From assembly GCF_026341035.1 (NCBI RefSeq), contig NZ_JAPEOQ010000001.1, forward strand, positions 4,898,001 through 4,962,000: a stretch of DNA of 64,000 nt. The letters run 5' to 3'. Source of the DNA: Streptomyces sp. NBC_01016 (GTDB lineage: Bacteria; Actinomycetota; Actinomycetes; Streptomycetales; Streptomycetaceae). Numbering within the stretch: the first letter of the stretch is position 1; every line of letters begins with the position of its first letter. Made by a program: the position numbers and the translations under genes. Shown here one piece after another: positions 42,158-50,629 of the stretch. Below the pieces are notes generated by a model. It saw only the letters and a program-made list of their open reading frames with translations, was not told where the DNA came from and ran no database searches.

Positions 42158-43255
42158 TCACGACCGCGCAGCGACCCCGCACCTCTCGTCCCCGGCGCCG
42201 CCCATCCGCTCGTCCATCGCGACGCTCCGGTCGTACGGGTCCACCACGGGGCCGTCGCCGGCGGCGTGCTCGGCGGTGAAGGTCGGGGTGAGGTAGCCGG
42301 TGTAGGTCTCGCAGCCGGCGTTGGTGGTGTCGACGCGGTTCGAGACGACCGAGAAGGTGCCCGGCTCCGTGATCACCTTCGCCGGGTCGGGCCAGTTCAT
42401 GACGACCTCGCGGCGGACGATGACGCGTGTGACACGGTCGTCGCCGGTCTCCGCGCTCATCACCGGGTACACGTACGTGACGTCGGTGGTGACCTCCAGC
42501 GCACCCCTTTCGCCTGCGCGGTACGTGATGCGGCCGCGGGTCTTGACCACGTCGCCGGCCGGCTCGACCTTCGTTGCGTCGAAGCGGCTGAACAGGACGA
42601 GCGGGTTGTACTTTTCGCTCGGTGACGTCAATGACCTGTCCAGGAAGGAGCGTTCCTTCGGCTGGTGGGGGTTGATGAGGGCGATGGCCTCGGCGGGGTG
42701 TTCGCCGCGCAGCACCCCGGGCTCCAGGCTGGACGCGGCGAGGAAGTCCCGGGAGCGTTCGAGGGTCCGGGCGACCTGGGCCTTGCTCATCCAGCCGGTG
42801 GCCCGGGCCGCGGGCAGAGAGATCCCGGCCGTTCCGGAGGCCCAGCGTGCGGCGGGGGAGCCCTTGAACGGCTCGGCCAGTGTGGGGAGTTCCGCCGACC
42901 CCGCGGGTGGCGGCGACGCGGCGAGCGGTGTCGTCTCGTCGGAGGCGGAGCTGGACCCGAACCCGGACCCGAACCAGTCCGTCACCCGTCCCGGAGCGAG
43001 TGCCACGACCACCACGGCCAGCGCCGCCACCAGGCCGAGCACGTACCAACCCGTACGGCGGCGCGGCCGGGCCGGCTGGTGCGAACGCCACGGATCGGGC
43101 CGGGCGTCCTCCTCCTGCAAACGGCGCGTCACCATGCGGGCGCGCGCCGACGGCTCCTTCGGAGCGTCCCGCACACCGTCCTCGGACTCCTGGAGGAAGC
43201 GCTCCCAATCCTCGTCCGACAGCGACGAACCGCTCTGATCCCCACCCGGATTCAC
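42158..43255 (-). CDS. Conserved actinomycete single-pass membrane protein
   Basis: 365 aa. A charged cytosolic N-terminus (LSDEDWERFLQESEDGVRD) resembles the start of other Streptomyces membrane proteins of this kind. It is followed by one transmembrane helix (about residues 70-88, WYVLGLVAALAVVVVALAP) and a large extracytoplasmic domain (WMSKAQVARTLERSRDFLAA; NPLVLFSRFDATKVEP; TDVTYVYPVMSAE). I know of no defined function. Its promoter lies near the hairpins at 43290-43395 and it stands alone, next to the 2-MIB operon by position only. Confidence 0.8.
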   Translation of the reverse strand: MNPGGDQSGSSLSDEDWERFLQESEDGVRDAPKEPSARARMVTRRLQEEDARPDPWRSHQPARPRRRTGWYVLGLVAALAVVVVALAPGRVTDWFGSGFGSSSASDETTPLAASPPPAGSAELPTLAEPFKGSPAARWASGTAGISLPAARATGWMSKAQVARTLERSRDFLAASSLEPGVLRGEHPAEAIALINPHQPKERSFLDRSLTSPSEKYNPLVLFSRFDATKVEPAGDVVKTRGRITYRAGERGALEVTTDVTYVYPVMSAETGDDRVTRVIVRREVVMNWPDPAKVITEPGTFSVVSNRVDTTNAGCETYTGYLTPTFTAEHAAGDGPVVDPYDRSVAMDERMGGAGDERCGVAARS

Positions 43256-43289
43256 TTGTGAACTCCCCTTGTGTCGTGCCGTGTAAGTG

Positions 43290-43320
43290 GCGGCCGGTCC
43301 CTCCCCAGGGCCGGCCGCCG
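43290..43320. terminator. Strong hairpin upstream of the membrane protein gene
   Basis: GGCGGCCGG (43290-43298) and CCGGCCGCC (43312-43320) are perfect complements around a 13-nt loop. It lies between the 2-MIB operon end and the start of the next gene on the same strand, so it likely adds to termination. Confidence 0.6.
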
Positions 43321-43365
43321 TCGACGGATCATGGCACAGGCGCGAACGCCGGGTGTGTCGAAGGG

Positions 43366-43395
43366 GGGAGGGGCCGCTCGCGAACGGCCCCTCCC
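43366..43395 (-). terminator. Terminator of the 2-MIB operon
   Basis: GGGAGGGGCCG (43366-43376) pairs perfectly with CGGCCCCTCCC (43385-43395) over 11 bp with an 8-nt loop, starting 17 bp beyond the methyltransferase stop. A stem this strong, placed directly at the operon end, is a confident intrinsic terminator. Confidence 0.82.
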
Positions 43396-43412
43396 TGGTG
43401 GTCAGCGGACGG

Positions 43413-44300
43413 TCAGACGCGGTCCGCCGCGATCAGCAGGTACTGGAACGAGCCGTCCCTGTACGAGTTGATGAACGCGTCCTCGATCCCCGTCACCAGC
43501 GACGACGTGGCCCGCAGCTCCCAGTACGGAAGGGTGTCGGGCGTGAGGTCGATGACGGTCTGCGGCACCAGGCGGTTGTCGGCCATCGCGCGCAGGTACT
43601 CCCGGCGCGAGTGGATGTTGCACTCGAAGTGCGCGTTGATCTGGGACACCCACTTCGAGGGCTGACCGTACCGCGGGTTCCAGCAGCCGGTGATGGTCAC
43701 GTAACGGCCGCCGACCTCCAGGATGCGGGAGTGTTCGGCGAACAGGTCGTGCAGGTCGACGTACATGGTCGACTCGTTGTTCCACGACGCCGAGATCTGC
43801 CCGGTCTCGAACGGGGTGGACAGCATGTTGCAGACGCGCGCCCTGACGTGGTCCTGGATGCCGAGTTCCTCGGCCCGGCCGTTGGCGAAGTCGGCCTGCT
43901 TGGCGGAGAGCGTGACTCCCTCGACCTTGCTCCCGAAGCGCTGGTGCGCCATCACCATCGAGCCGCCGCGGCCGCAGCCGGCGTCCACCAGGGTGTCGTC
44001 GCGTCCGATGTCACCGAGGTGCCCGAGCAGGTACTCGGCCTGTGCCGACTCGAGACGGTGCAGCTCGGCGATCAGCTTCTGCTCGTTCGCGGCACCCGTC
44101 CCGTCGCCGAGTGCGGTGTGGTCGACGGCGCCGATGCCGTAGTGGTGGTGGTACAGACCGTCGACATCGCCGAGCCGCAGGTTGACCGGCCGGGCCTCGC
44201 CGTCCCAGTAGCGGGCGATGTCCCCCTGGTAGGGGGTGGCCGGCTCGGGGATGTACGGGGTGGTCGTGGGGGCCGTGGCGGTGAGTTCGGTGCTGGTCAC
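43413..44300 (-). CDS. Geranyl diphosphate 2-C-methyltransferase (2-MIB biosynthesis)
   Basis: 295 aa from a GTG with AGGA 8 nt upstream. It is a class I SAM methyltransferase of the cyclopropane-synthase/sterol-methyltransferase type: LVDAGCGRGGSMVMAHQRFG is the SAM site, followed by GVTLSAKQADFANGRAEELG and ASWNNESTMYVDLHDLF. It methylates C2 of geranyl diphosphate to 2-methyl-GPP, the substrate of the synthase encoded just upstream. The order (shell protein, synthase, methyltransferase) matches the known Streptomyces 2-MIB operon (SCO7699-SCO7701 in S. coelicolor). The recognition is confident because of the whole operon. Confidence 0.95.
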   Translation of the reverse strand: MTSTELTATAPTTTPYIPEPATPYQGDIARYWDGEARPVNLRLGDVDGLYHHHYGIGAVDHTALGDGTGAANEQKLIAELHRLESAQAEYLLGHLGDIGRDDTLVDAGCGRGGSMVMAHQRFGSKVEGVTLSAKQADFANGRAEELGIQDHVRARVCNMLSTPFETGQISASWNNESTMYVDLHDLFAEHSRILEVGGRYVTITGCWNPRYGQPSKWVSQINAHFECNIHSRREYLRAMADNRLVPQTVIDLTPDTLPYWELRATSSLVTGIEDAFINSYRDGSFQYLLIAADRV

Positions 44301-44316
44301 TGATGTGTCCTATCTC

Positions 44317-45636
44317 TTACCAGAAGTCGGGCAGGCTGTAGCGGTAGGTGTTGTTCTGGTGCCATTGGTGGTTGCCGTCGACCCACGCCGCGACGCCCCG
44401 CAGGAAGCGCTGGACGTTCGGGAGCGGGCAGGCGGCGGCCAGGGCCGCGGCCTCTGTCTCGAAGGCGTGCATGAGTTCGTTGTGGACCTCGACCGACTTG
44501 AGGTAGGCCTCCTTGTCGGACAGGTCCTCGCGTTCCGCGATCACGACCGGCAGGTTCAAGTGCCGTCCGGGAGCGTCGAGTTCCTTCGTGTACGAGTACA
44601 GGTCGTTGACGATGGTCGTCGCGTTCCCCGCGAGCGCGATGACCTTCTGCATGTCCGGCAGGGCGTGCAGATCCGCCGGCAGTTCGTAGCCGCCGACGGT
44701 GTCGGTGATGGTCGGACAGGGGCGGAAGTTGTTGAACTGGCGCATTGCCAGGTACTCCCACACCTCCGGTACGTGGTCGTGCTCGGACCAGGCCGCTTCG
44801 GCGAGGTAGCCCATGTGCAGCCGGGCCATGTCGTGCCGGTAGCGGTCGGCCTGCGAAGCGCTGCTGGCCTGGACGAAGTACTCCATGGCGGAGCGGTAGG
44901 CGCGCCGGGGCGCGTCCGCGTAGAGCGAATCCGCCCACTGCGGCTGGTACTCCCGCGTCGTGTACAGCGGGTCGAGCGTGGTGTGCGCGAGCAGGAGCCG
45001 GGAGCCGAGGCCGACGGGCGAGCCACCGTGGTCCTCGCAGTAGCAGTCGTCCAGCGCGTTCTCGGCCATCATCAGCCGGGTGGCGATCATGACGTGGTCG
45101 ACGGTGGGTGCGTCGGGGTGGCAGCCGACCATGTAGCTGCCCACGGAGAATCCGTCGAACTCCTCCTCCCAGTCGTCGGGGTACAGGTCGACCTCGTCAA
45201 GCGCCCAGGCCTTGATCCGGCGGCCGACCTCCGCGACCCGTACGGGATCGGGGTCGGGCGCCGGGTGGTGGTACAGGCCGGGAACGGGCCGGCCCTTCGC
45301 GGTACTTGGCGTCGGAGCCGGGTCCGACGGACTCGGCTCCGCTCGCGGAGTCAGCCGCAGGCCCGCCGTGCCGAGGCCGCTGGGCCCGCGCAGCAGCCGC
45401 TCCAAGTCGGCGGTCGCGGCCGGGACTTCGGCCGCAGGCGCCTCGACCGGCACCGGGGCCGGCGGCACCTCGACCGTGGGTGCCTCGGCGGCCGGCGGGG
45501 CCCCTCGGGGCGCGCCGCCCGTGACGGCGCCGATGTCACGGGCGCGGGCCGCGGCGTCGGCCAGGACCTGTGCCCCGAAGCGGGAGACCGCTTCCGGCAG
45601 GCTCGACTGAGGAGGTGTCGGCTCAGGCGGGGGCAT
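44317..45636 (-). CDS. 2-methylisoborneol synthase (class I terpene cyclase)
   Basis: 439 aa. The first 120 residues are Pro/Ala-rich and disordered, with a few ordered islands (VSRFGAQVLADAAARARDIG; LERLLRGPSGLGTAGLRLTP). The cyclase domain follows. It has the metal-binding ENALDDCYCEDHGG (a DDxxxxE-type motif), the NSE/DTE-type motif VNDLYSYTKELDAPGRH, and the C-terminal NHQWHQNNTYRYS. It converts 2-methyl-GPP to 2-methylisoborneol, the earthy odorant. The disordered N-terminus is thought to load the enzyme into the encapsulin shell encoded next door. It is 54 bp after the shell gene and 16 bp before the methyltransferase. Confidence 0.95.
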   Translation of the reverse strand: MPPPEPTPPQSSLPEAVSRFGAQVLADAAARARDIGAVTGGAPRGAPPAAEAPTVEVPPAPVPVEAPAAEVPAATADLERLLRGPSGLGTAGLRLTPRAEPSPSDPAPTPSTAKGRPVPGLYHHPAPDPDPVRVAEVGRRIKAWALDEVDLYPDDWEEEFDGFSVGSYMVGCHPDAPTVDHVMIATRLMMAENALDDCYCEDHGGSPVGLGSRLLLAHTTLDPLYTTREYQPQWADSLYADAPRRAYRSAMEYFVQASSASQADRYRHDMARLHMGYLAEAAWSEHDHVPEVWEYLAMRQFNNFRPCPTITDTVGGYELPADLHALPDMQKVIALAGNATTIVNDLYSYTKELDAPGRHLNLPVVIAEREDLSDKEAYLKSVEVHNELMHAFETEAAALAAACPLPNVQRFLRGVAAWVDGNHQWHQNNTYRYSLPDFW

Positions 45637-45690
45637 CCATGTCTCCTTGAGGGCTCCTTGGTGGGGCGGTCGGCCGAAGGTCCTGCTCCG

Positions 45691-47109
45691 CTACCTGCTG
45701 GGCCAGCGGCCGATCTGCACGTTCTCCAGCACACCGACCGCGTCCGGCACGAGGATCGCGGCGGAGTAGTAGGTGCTGACGAGGTACTTGGTGATGGCCT
45801 GCTCGTCGACGCCCATGAACCGGACCGACAACCCCGGTTCGTACTCGTCCGGCAGCCCGGTCTGGTGCAGGCCGACGACACCCTGGTTGTCCTCGCCGGT
45901 ACGCATGCAGAGGATCGAGCTGGTGCGCTCCTTGGTGACCGGGATCTTGTTGCAGGGCAGGATCGGCACCCCGCGCCAGGCCGGCACCTGCTGGCCGCCG
46001 AGGTCGACGTGGTCGGGATAGAGCCCGCGCGCGTTGAACTCGCGCCCCATCGCCGCGATCGTGCGGGGGTGCGCGAGGAAGAACTTCGAGCCGCGGCGGC
46101 GGCAGAGCAGCTCGTCCAGGTCGTCCGGCGTGGGCGGTCCCGAGTGCGGCTGGAGGCGCTGCTTGAAGTCGGCGTTGTGGAGCAGGCCGAACTCCCGGTT
46201 GTTGACGAGCTCGTGCTCCTGGCGCTCGCGCAACGCCTCGATGGTGAGCCGGAGTTGCTCCTTCGTCTGGTTCATCGGCTCGTTGTAGAGATCGGCGACC
46301 CTGGTGTGCACCCGCAGGATCGTCTGGGCGGCCGAGAGCTCGTACTCGCGCGGCTTCGCCTCGTAGTCGACGAAGGCGCCGGGCAGTTCGTGCTCGCCCA
46401 CGTGCCCCGCCGACATGGGGATCTCGGCCTCGCCTCGGTGGTTCTGGCCCCGGCTCGCGAGCGACGTGAACTCGTCGACGTGCTCCCGCAGGTGCGGTGC
46501 CGCGGACAGCACGGCCGCGAAGTCGGAGCGCGACAGGGTGAGCAGGGTGCCCGAGGTCTCGGCGACCGCGGTCTGCTCCCAGCGGGCGTCCTCGTCCAGC
46601 AGCGCGCTGTCCCCGAAGCGGTCGCCGTCGGCGAGGACGTCGAGCGCGACCTCGTCGCCGTACTCGCCCTCGGAGAGCTGGCTGACGCGGCCGTGGGCGA
46701 TCAGGTGGAGCTTGTCCGCCGGTGCCCCGCGCTCGACCAGTGTGTCGCCGGCCCGGAAGTCGCGCTGCACGCACCGGTCGGCGAGGGTGGTGAGCACCTC
46801 GACGTCGTCGAAGCCGCGCAGCAGCGCCAGTTCACCGAGTTCGCGGGGGATCACCCGGACGTCGCCGCCGTCCTGGATGAACTCGATGGTCCCGTCGCCG
46901 ACGGTGTAGGTCAGGCGGCGGTTCACCCGGTAGACGCCGCCCTTGGTCTCGACCCAGGGCAGCATCCGCAGCAGCCACCGCGAGGTGATCTCCTGCATCT
47001 GCGGTGCGGACTTGGTCGTGGTGGCGAGGTTGCGGGCGGCCGCCGTGCCGAGGCTGGTCTGCTGCCGCGGCACCGACGCGGTGTCCGGCGTGGTCGAGTC
47101 AACGGTCAT
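45691..47109 (-). CDS. Family 2B encapsulin shell protein with inserted cyclic-nucleotide-binding domain
   Basis: 472 aa, AAGGAG before the ATG. The ends form an HK97-like capsid fold: MQEITSRWLLRMLPWVETKG near residue 38 and VPILPCNKIPVTKERTSSIL with VRFMGVDEQAITKYLVSTYY at the C-terminus. Residues about 95-215 are a CNB domain inserted in the E-loop (CVQRDFRAGDTLVERGAPAD to RFGDSALLDEDARWEQTAVA). This is the EshA/Family 2B type, long annotated as a Crp-like regulator, but no DNA-binding helix is present. Work in Streptomyces griseus indicates that this shell packages 2-MIB synthase. First gene of the 2-MIB operon. Confidence 0.92.
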   Translation of the reverse strand: MTVDSTTPDTASVPRQQTSLGTAAARNLATTTKSAPQMQEITSRWLLRMLPWVETKGGVYRVNRRLTYTVGDGTIEFIQDGGDVRVIPRELGELALLRGFDDVEVLTTLADRCVQRDFRAGDTLVERGAPADKLHLIAHGRVSQLSEGEYGDEVALDVLADGDRFGDSALLDEDARWEQTAVAETSGTLLTLSRSDFAAVLSAAPHLREHVDEFTSLASRGQNHRGEAEIPMSAGHVGEHELPGAFVDYEAKPREYELSAAQTILRVHTRVADLYNEPMNQTKEQLRLTIEALRERQEHELVNNREFGLLHNADFKQRLQPHSGPPTPDDLDELLCRRRGSKFFLAHPRTIAAMGREFNARGLYPDHVDLGGQQVPAWRGVPILPCNKIPVTKERTSSILCMRTGEDNQGVVGLHQTGLPDEYEPGLSVRFMGVDEQAITKYLVSTYYSAAILVPDAVGVLENVQIGRWPSR

Positions 47110-47530
47110 CGAGTGAGCTCTCCTTGGTCGGGCGAAAGCGCGCTTGCCCGTAACAACGGGACAGAAGAAGGAAAGATGGATATGTCAGGGGTAATGCGTC
47201 CAGAACCTGGATCACCGTAAGGGCCGCCTCGACCGCCCAACCAAGGAAAGCCGGTGACATTAGCTCGATGCGATGATCAAGGCCGCGCGGTGTTTGCCCG
47301 GTGACCGATGGATCTCGGCCCGTTTTCGTGGTGTGTCCCTGCGGACGCCGGCCCCGTGCCCACGCGGCGGGAGGGCGCCGCGGCATCGCAAACCCGATGG
47401 AAGTCGGCCAGCTGCCGCACAGGTCCTCATTGCGGACTTTGCACGGGGCAAGGTAGAGGCGGCATGGCGGAACGGGAACCCACGCGCGCACCGACCCCGG
47501 CCATCGCGTTACCCTGGCCGCCGTAACCGG
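47110..47530. other. Divergent leader between the 2-MIB and thiamin operons
   Basis: About 420 bp. It holds the shell gene ribosome site (AAGGAG near 47122-47127) and presumably the 2-MIB promoter in the A/T-richer part (about 47150-47210), plus the thiamin-operon promoter before the riboswitch. No small gene is convincing. Confidence 0.5.
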
Positions 47531-47604
47531 ACACGGGGTGCCCCACCCGAGGGCTGAGAACACACCCGTCGAACCTGAACCAGTTCGTACTGGCGGAGGG
47601 ATGT
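47531..47604 (+). ncRNA. TPP riboswitch (THI element)
   Basis: All conserved TPP-aptamer blocks are present in order: ACGGGGTGCC (47533 on), GGGCTGAGAA (47551-47560, the CUGAGA pyrimidine-binding core), ACACCCGTCGAACCTGA (47562 on, with the ACCUGA block) and CTGGCGGAGGGAT (47590 on, the pyrophosphate side). It lies directly before cytX. The last block carries the only good ribosome-binding site, GGAGGG at 47595-47600, 7 nt before the ATG at 47608, so TPP binding should block translation start directly. Confidence 0.95.
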
Positions 47605-47607
47605 CTC

Positions 47608-49008
47608 ATGCCTGTCGCGCATGTTTCCAATGGCCTGCCTGCCGACCGCGAGAGCGGCGCCTTCGACGGGCGGATGCCCGCGGCACCCGGCGACCTCGGC
47701 ATCGAGGGGCACGGCATCGAACCGGTGCCCGAGGGCAACCGCTACGGCGGGGCCGGGCGCCTGTTCACCGTGTGGTTCGCCCCGAACCTGACCATGACCG
47801 GCGTCTTCACCGGCACCGTCGGCATCGCGCTCGGCCTCGACTTCGCGACCGCGCTCGCCGCCGTCGTGCTCGGCACCCTGGTCGGGGCGGTGCCGACCGC
47901 CTACCTGGGGACGTGGGGGAGCCGGACCGGGGCGGGGCAACTGCCGCTGGCCGGGCTCGCGTTCGGGCGGGGCGTCGTGCTGCCGGGCGTGCTGCAGTGG
48001 CTGTCGTCCATCGCGTGGGACGCGCTGATCGGCCTGTTCGGCGGCGACGCGCTGGCCCGGTTGTTCGGCTGGCCGTTCTGGGCCGGCGTCCTCGTCATGC
48101 TGCTCGCTCAGGGCCTGCTCGGTGTCTTCGGCTACGAGGCCATCCACCGGCTGCAGATCGTCATGACCTTTGTGCTCGGCGCCGCGTTCGCGCTGATCGC
48201 CTGGCGGCTGCTCGACGGCGTGCACCCGGCCGCCCACGGCTCCGTGCACGGGGCCGACCGCGCCGGCGCGTTCGTCCTGACCGGCACCATCGCGCTGAGC
48301 CTCAGCCTGTCCTGGGCGCCGTACGCCAGCGACTTCAGCCGCTACCTGCCCGCCACCACCTCCCGTACCCGCATGTTCTGGTACACGCTGCTCGGCCTGC
48401 TCGTGTCGTTCGTGGCCGTGCAGGCGCTCGGGTTGTGGGGCGCCTCCGTGCTGACCGACCAGACGGCGGCCGGGGTCGACAAGATCCTCGGCGGGGGAGC
48501 GGTCGGCGCGTTCGGGCTGCTCGCCGTGGCGCTGGCTGCGCTGTGCAGCAACGCCATGAACGACTACAGCGGCTCGCTCGCCCTGCAGACCATCGGCGTG
48601 CGCATCCCGCGCCCGGTGGCCGCCGCCCTCGCCGCCGCGCTCGGCTTCCCGCTCGTGCTGTGGATGCACGCCGCCGACACCACCGCGCGGTTCCAGAATG
48701 TGCTGCTGTTCGTCGGGTACTGGATTCCCGGGTTCGTGGCGATCGTCCTCGTCGACTGGCGCGCGCGGGCCAGGGCGCGGGCCGGAGCGCCGCTCGACCT
48801 CGTCGCCGAGCGCGAGCGGCGGCAGCCCGCCTGGCCGGCGCTGCTGGCCTTCGCGGCCGCCTTCGCCGCGGCGGTCCCGTTCATGGACACCAGCCTGTAC
48901 GTGGGCCCGGTGGCCGAAGCGCTGCACGGCGCGGACGTGTCGTACTACGTAGCGTTCCTCGTGGCCGCCGTTGTGTACGCGCCGCTGCGGCTGCGGCGAC
49001 GCGGCTGA
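47608..49008 (+). CDS. cytX: NCS1-family permease, predicted hydroxymethylpyrimidine transporter CytX
   Basis: 466 aa, 12 predicted membrane segments. The N-terminal GIEPVPEGNRYGGAGRLFTV and WFAPNLTMTGVFTGT match NCS1 nucleobase-cation symporters, and the central SWAPYASDFSRYLPATTSR is the family signature. Control by a TPP riboswitch and a place ahead of thiM, thiE and thiD identify it as the thiamin-precursor (HMP) member CytX rather than a cytosine permease. It imports HMP for salvage. Confidence 0.88.
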   Translation: MPVAHVSNGLPADRESGAFDGRMPAAPGDLGIEGHGIEPVPEGNRYGGAGRLFTVWFAPNLTMTGVFTGTVGIALGLDFATALAAVVLGTLVGAVPTAYLGTWGSRTGAGQLPLAGLAFGRGVVLPGVLQWLSSIAWDALIGLFGGDALARLFGWPFWAGVLVMLLAQGLLGVFGYEAIHRLQIVMTFVLGAAFALIAWRLLDGVHPAAHGSVHGADRAGAFVLTGTIALSLSLSWAPYASDFSRYLPATTSRTRMFWYTLLGLLVSFVAVQALGLWGASVLTDQTAAGVDKILGGGAVGAFGLLAVALAALCSNAMNDYSGSLALQTIGVRIPRPVAAALAAALGFPLVLWMHAADTTARFQNVLLFVGYWIPGFVAIVLVDWRARARARAGAPLDLVAERERRQPAWPALLAFAAAFAAAVPFMDTSLYVGPVAEALHGADVSYYVAFLVAAVVYAPLRLRRRG

Positions 49009-49076
49009 CCTGCCGTACGAGCCCTGCACCTCGCACCACCTGTACTTGTCGCACCTCCTGTACCTGGAGTCACCCC

Positions 49077-49898
49077 ATGCACCAGACGCCCCCCGGCCGC
49101 CCCGAAGACCTCGTCGCCTTCGCGGCGCAGGCGCTCGGGCGCGTACAGCACGACGCACCGCTGGTGCAGTGCCTGACCAACGCGGTGGTCACCGGGTTCA
49201 CCGCCAACGTGCTGCTCGCGGTGGGCGCCGCGCCCGCCATGGTCGACATCCCCGACGAGGCGGGGCCCTTCGCCCGCGTGGCCTCGGGCGTGCTGGTCAA
49301 CCTCGGCACCCCGCGCGCCGAGCAGCGCGCCGCCATGCCCGAGGCGGCGCGCGCCGCGACCGAGGCGGGCACACCGTGGGTGCTCGACCCGGTGGCCATC
49401 GGCGCGCTGCCCGTACGCACGGCCCTGGCCGCCGACCTGCTCGCGCTGCGGCCGACCGTGATCAGGGGCAACGCCTCCGAGATCATCGCGCTCGCGGGCG
49501 CGGGCGGCGGCGGCCGGGGCGTGGACGCCTCCCACGGTGTCGACGACGCCGAGGACGCGGCCGCGGAGCTCGCGCGGACGGCGGGCAGCGTGGTCGCCGT
49601 GTCGGGGCCCGTGGACTACGTCACCGACGGCACGCGCACCGCCCGGATCGCCAACGGGGACGCCCTGCTGACCCGCGTGACCGGCGGCGGCTGCGCGCTG
49701 GGCGCGGTGATGGCCGCGTTCGCCGCGGTGGACGAGGACCGGTTCGCGACGACCGTCGCCGCGGCCACCGCGTACACGGTCGCCGCCGAGTCCGCGGCCC
49801 GGACCGCGGCAGGACCCGGCAGCTTCGCCGTCGGCTTCCTGGACGCGCTCGCCGCGCTCACCCCGGAGGACCTCGCGAAGCGGGCGGAGGTGTCATGA
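49077..49898 (+). CDS. thiM: Hydroxyethylthiazole kinase
   Basis: 273 aa. Family motifs are PLVQCLTNAVVTGFTANVLL near the start, APAMVDIPDEAGPFA, VLDPVAIGALPVRTALAADL, IRGNASEIIALAG, and the C-terminal catalytic loop RVTGGGCALGAVMAAF. It phosphorylates 4-methyl-5-hydroxyethylthiazole with ATP for thiamin salvage. In the usual numbering the catalytic Cys is the one in GGGCALG. It starts 68 bp after cytX (GGAG before the ATG), and its stop overlaps the thiE start (ATGA). Confidence 0.95.
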   Translation: MHQTPPGRPEDLVAFAAQALGRVQHDAPLVQCLTNAVVTGFTANVLLAVGAAPAMVDIPDEAGPFARVASGVLVNLGTPRAEQRAAMPEAARAATEAGTPWVLDPVAIGALPVRTALAADLLALRPTVIRGNASEIIALAGAGGGGRGVDASHGVDDAEDAAAELARTAGSVVAVSGPVDYVTDGTRTARIANGDALLTRVTGGGCALGAVMAAFAAVDEDRFATTVAAATAYTVAAESAARTAAGPGSFAVGFLDALAALTPEDLAKRAEVS

Positions 49899-50629
49899 CG
49901 GCACACATGACGGCCCGCCCTCGGCCGATGGATGCCGGTGTCGACCTGTCGGTGTATCTGGTCACCGACACCGCGCAGTGCGCGGCCCGCGGCCGGACCG
50001 TGGCCGAGACCGTTGCGCAGGCCGTGGCCGGGGGCGTCACCGCCGTACAGATCCGGGAGAAGCACGCGAGCGGACGGGAGTTCCTGTGCACCGTCCTGGA
50101 CGTCGCCGAGGTCCTGCCCGAGCACGTCGCGCTGATCGTCAACGACCGGGTCGACGTGTTCCTGGCCGCACGGGCGAACGGCGCACGCGTCACGGGCGTC
50201 CACGTGGGCCAGTCCGACCTGCCCGCCACCGCCGTACGTCAACTCATCGGCGACGACGCGGTGTTGGGGCTGAGCGCGGCCACCGCCCAGGAGCTGAACG
50301 CCGCCGCGGTCTCCGACGCCCGCGTCGACCACGTCGGCATCGGCGCCCTGCACACCACCCGCACCAAGGACGACGCCCCCGAGCCACTCGGCCTCGACGG
50401 CTTCGCCGCGCTGGCCGGGTCGAGTGCGCTGCCCGCCGTGGCCATCGGCGGCGTCATCCCCGCCGACCTGCCGCACCTGCGGGCCGGGGGCGCGGCGGGG
50501 GCCGCGATCGTCTCGGGCATCTGCGCCGCCGACGACCCACTGGTCGCCGCCCGGACCTACGCCGACGCCTGGTCCGACAGCCGAGATACCCACACCCGTC
50601 CCCGTATCCGAAAGGATGCCTCCGCATGA
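49895..50629 (+). CDS. thiE: Thiamin-phosphate synthase
   Basis: 244 aa. Core motifs are LSVYLVTDTAQCAARGRTVA, VTAVQIREKHASGREF, ALIVNDRVDVFLAA, GVHVGQSDLPATAVRQLIG, LGLSAATAQE, GIGALHTTRTKDDAP and VAIGGVIPADLP. It joins HMP diphosphate and thiazole phosphate to thiamin phosphate. The usual phosphate loop GPxxxTxTK appears as GALHTTRTK, as in many ThiE. Coupled to both thiM and thiD by 4-bp overlaps. Confidence 0.95.
   Translation: MTAHMTARPRPMDAGVDLSVYLVTDTAQCAARGRTVAETVAQAVAGGVTAVQIREKHASGREFLCTVLDVAEVLPEHVALIVNDRVDVFLAARANGARVTGVHVGQSDLPATAVRQLIGDDAVLGLSAATAQELNAAAVSDARVDHVGIGALHTTRTKDDAPEPLGLDGFAALAGSSALPAVAIGGVIPADLPHLRAGGAAGAAIVSGICAADDPLVAARTYADAWSDSRDTHTRPRIRKDASA

Noticed and set aside
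45691..47109. Crp/Fnr-type transcription regulator
   Set aside because: The CNB domain is present, but no helix-turn-helix follows. The ends match encapsulin shells and the operon partners are 2-MIB genes.
44236..47220. 994-codon plus-strand frame across the 2-MIB operon
   Set aside because: Antisense to three well-recognised genes; the translation is compositionally biased.
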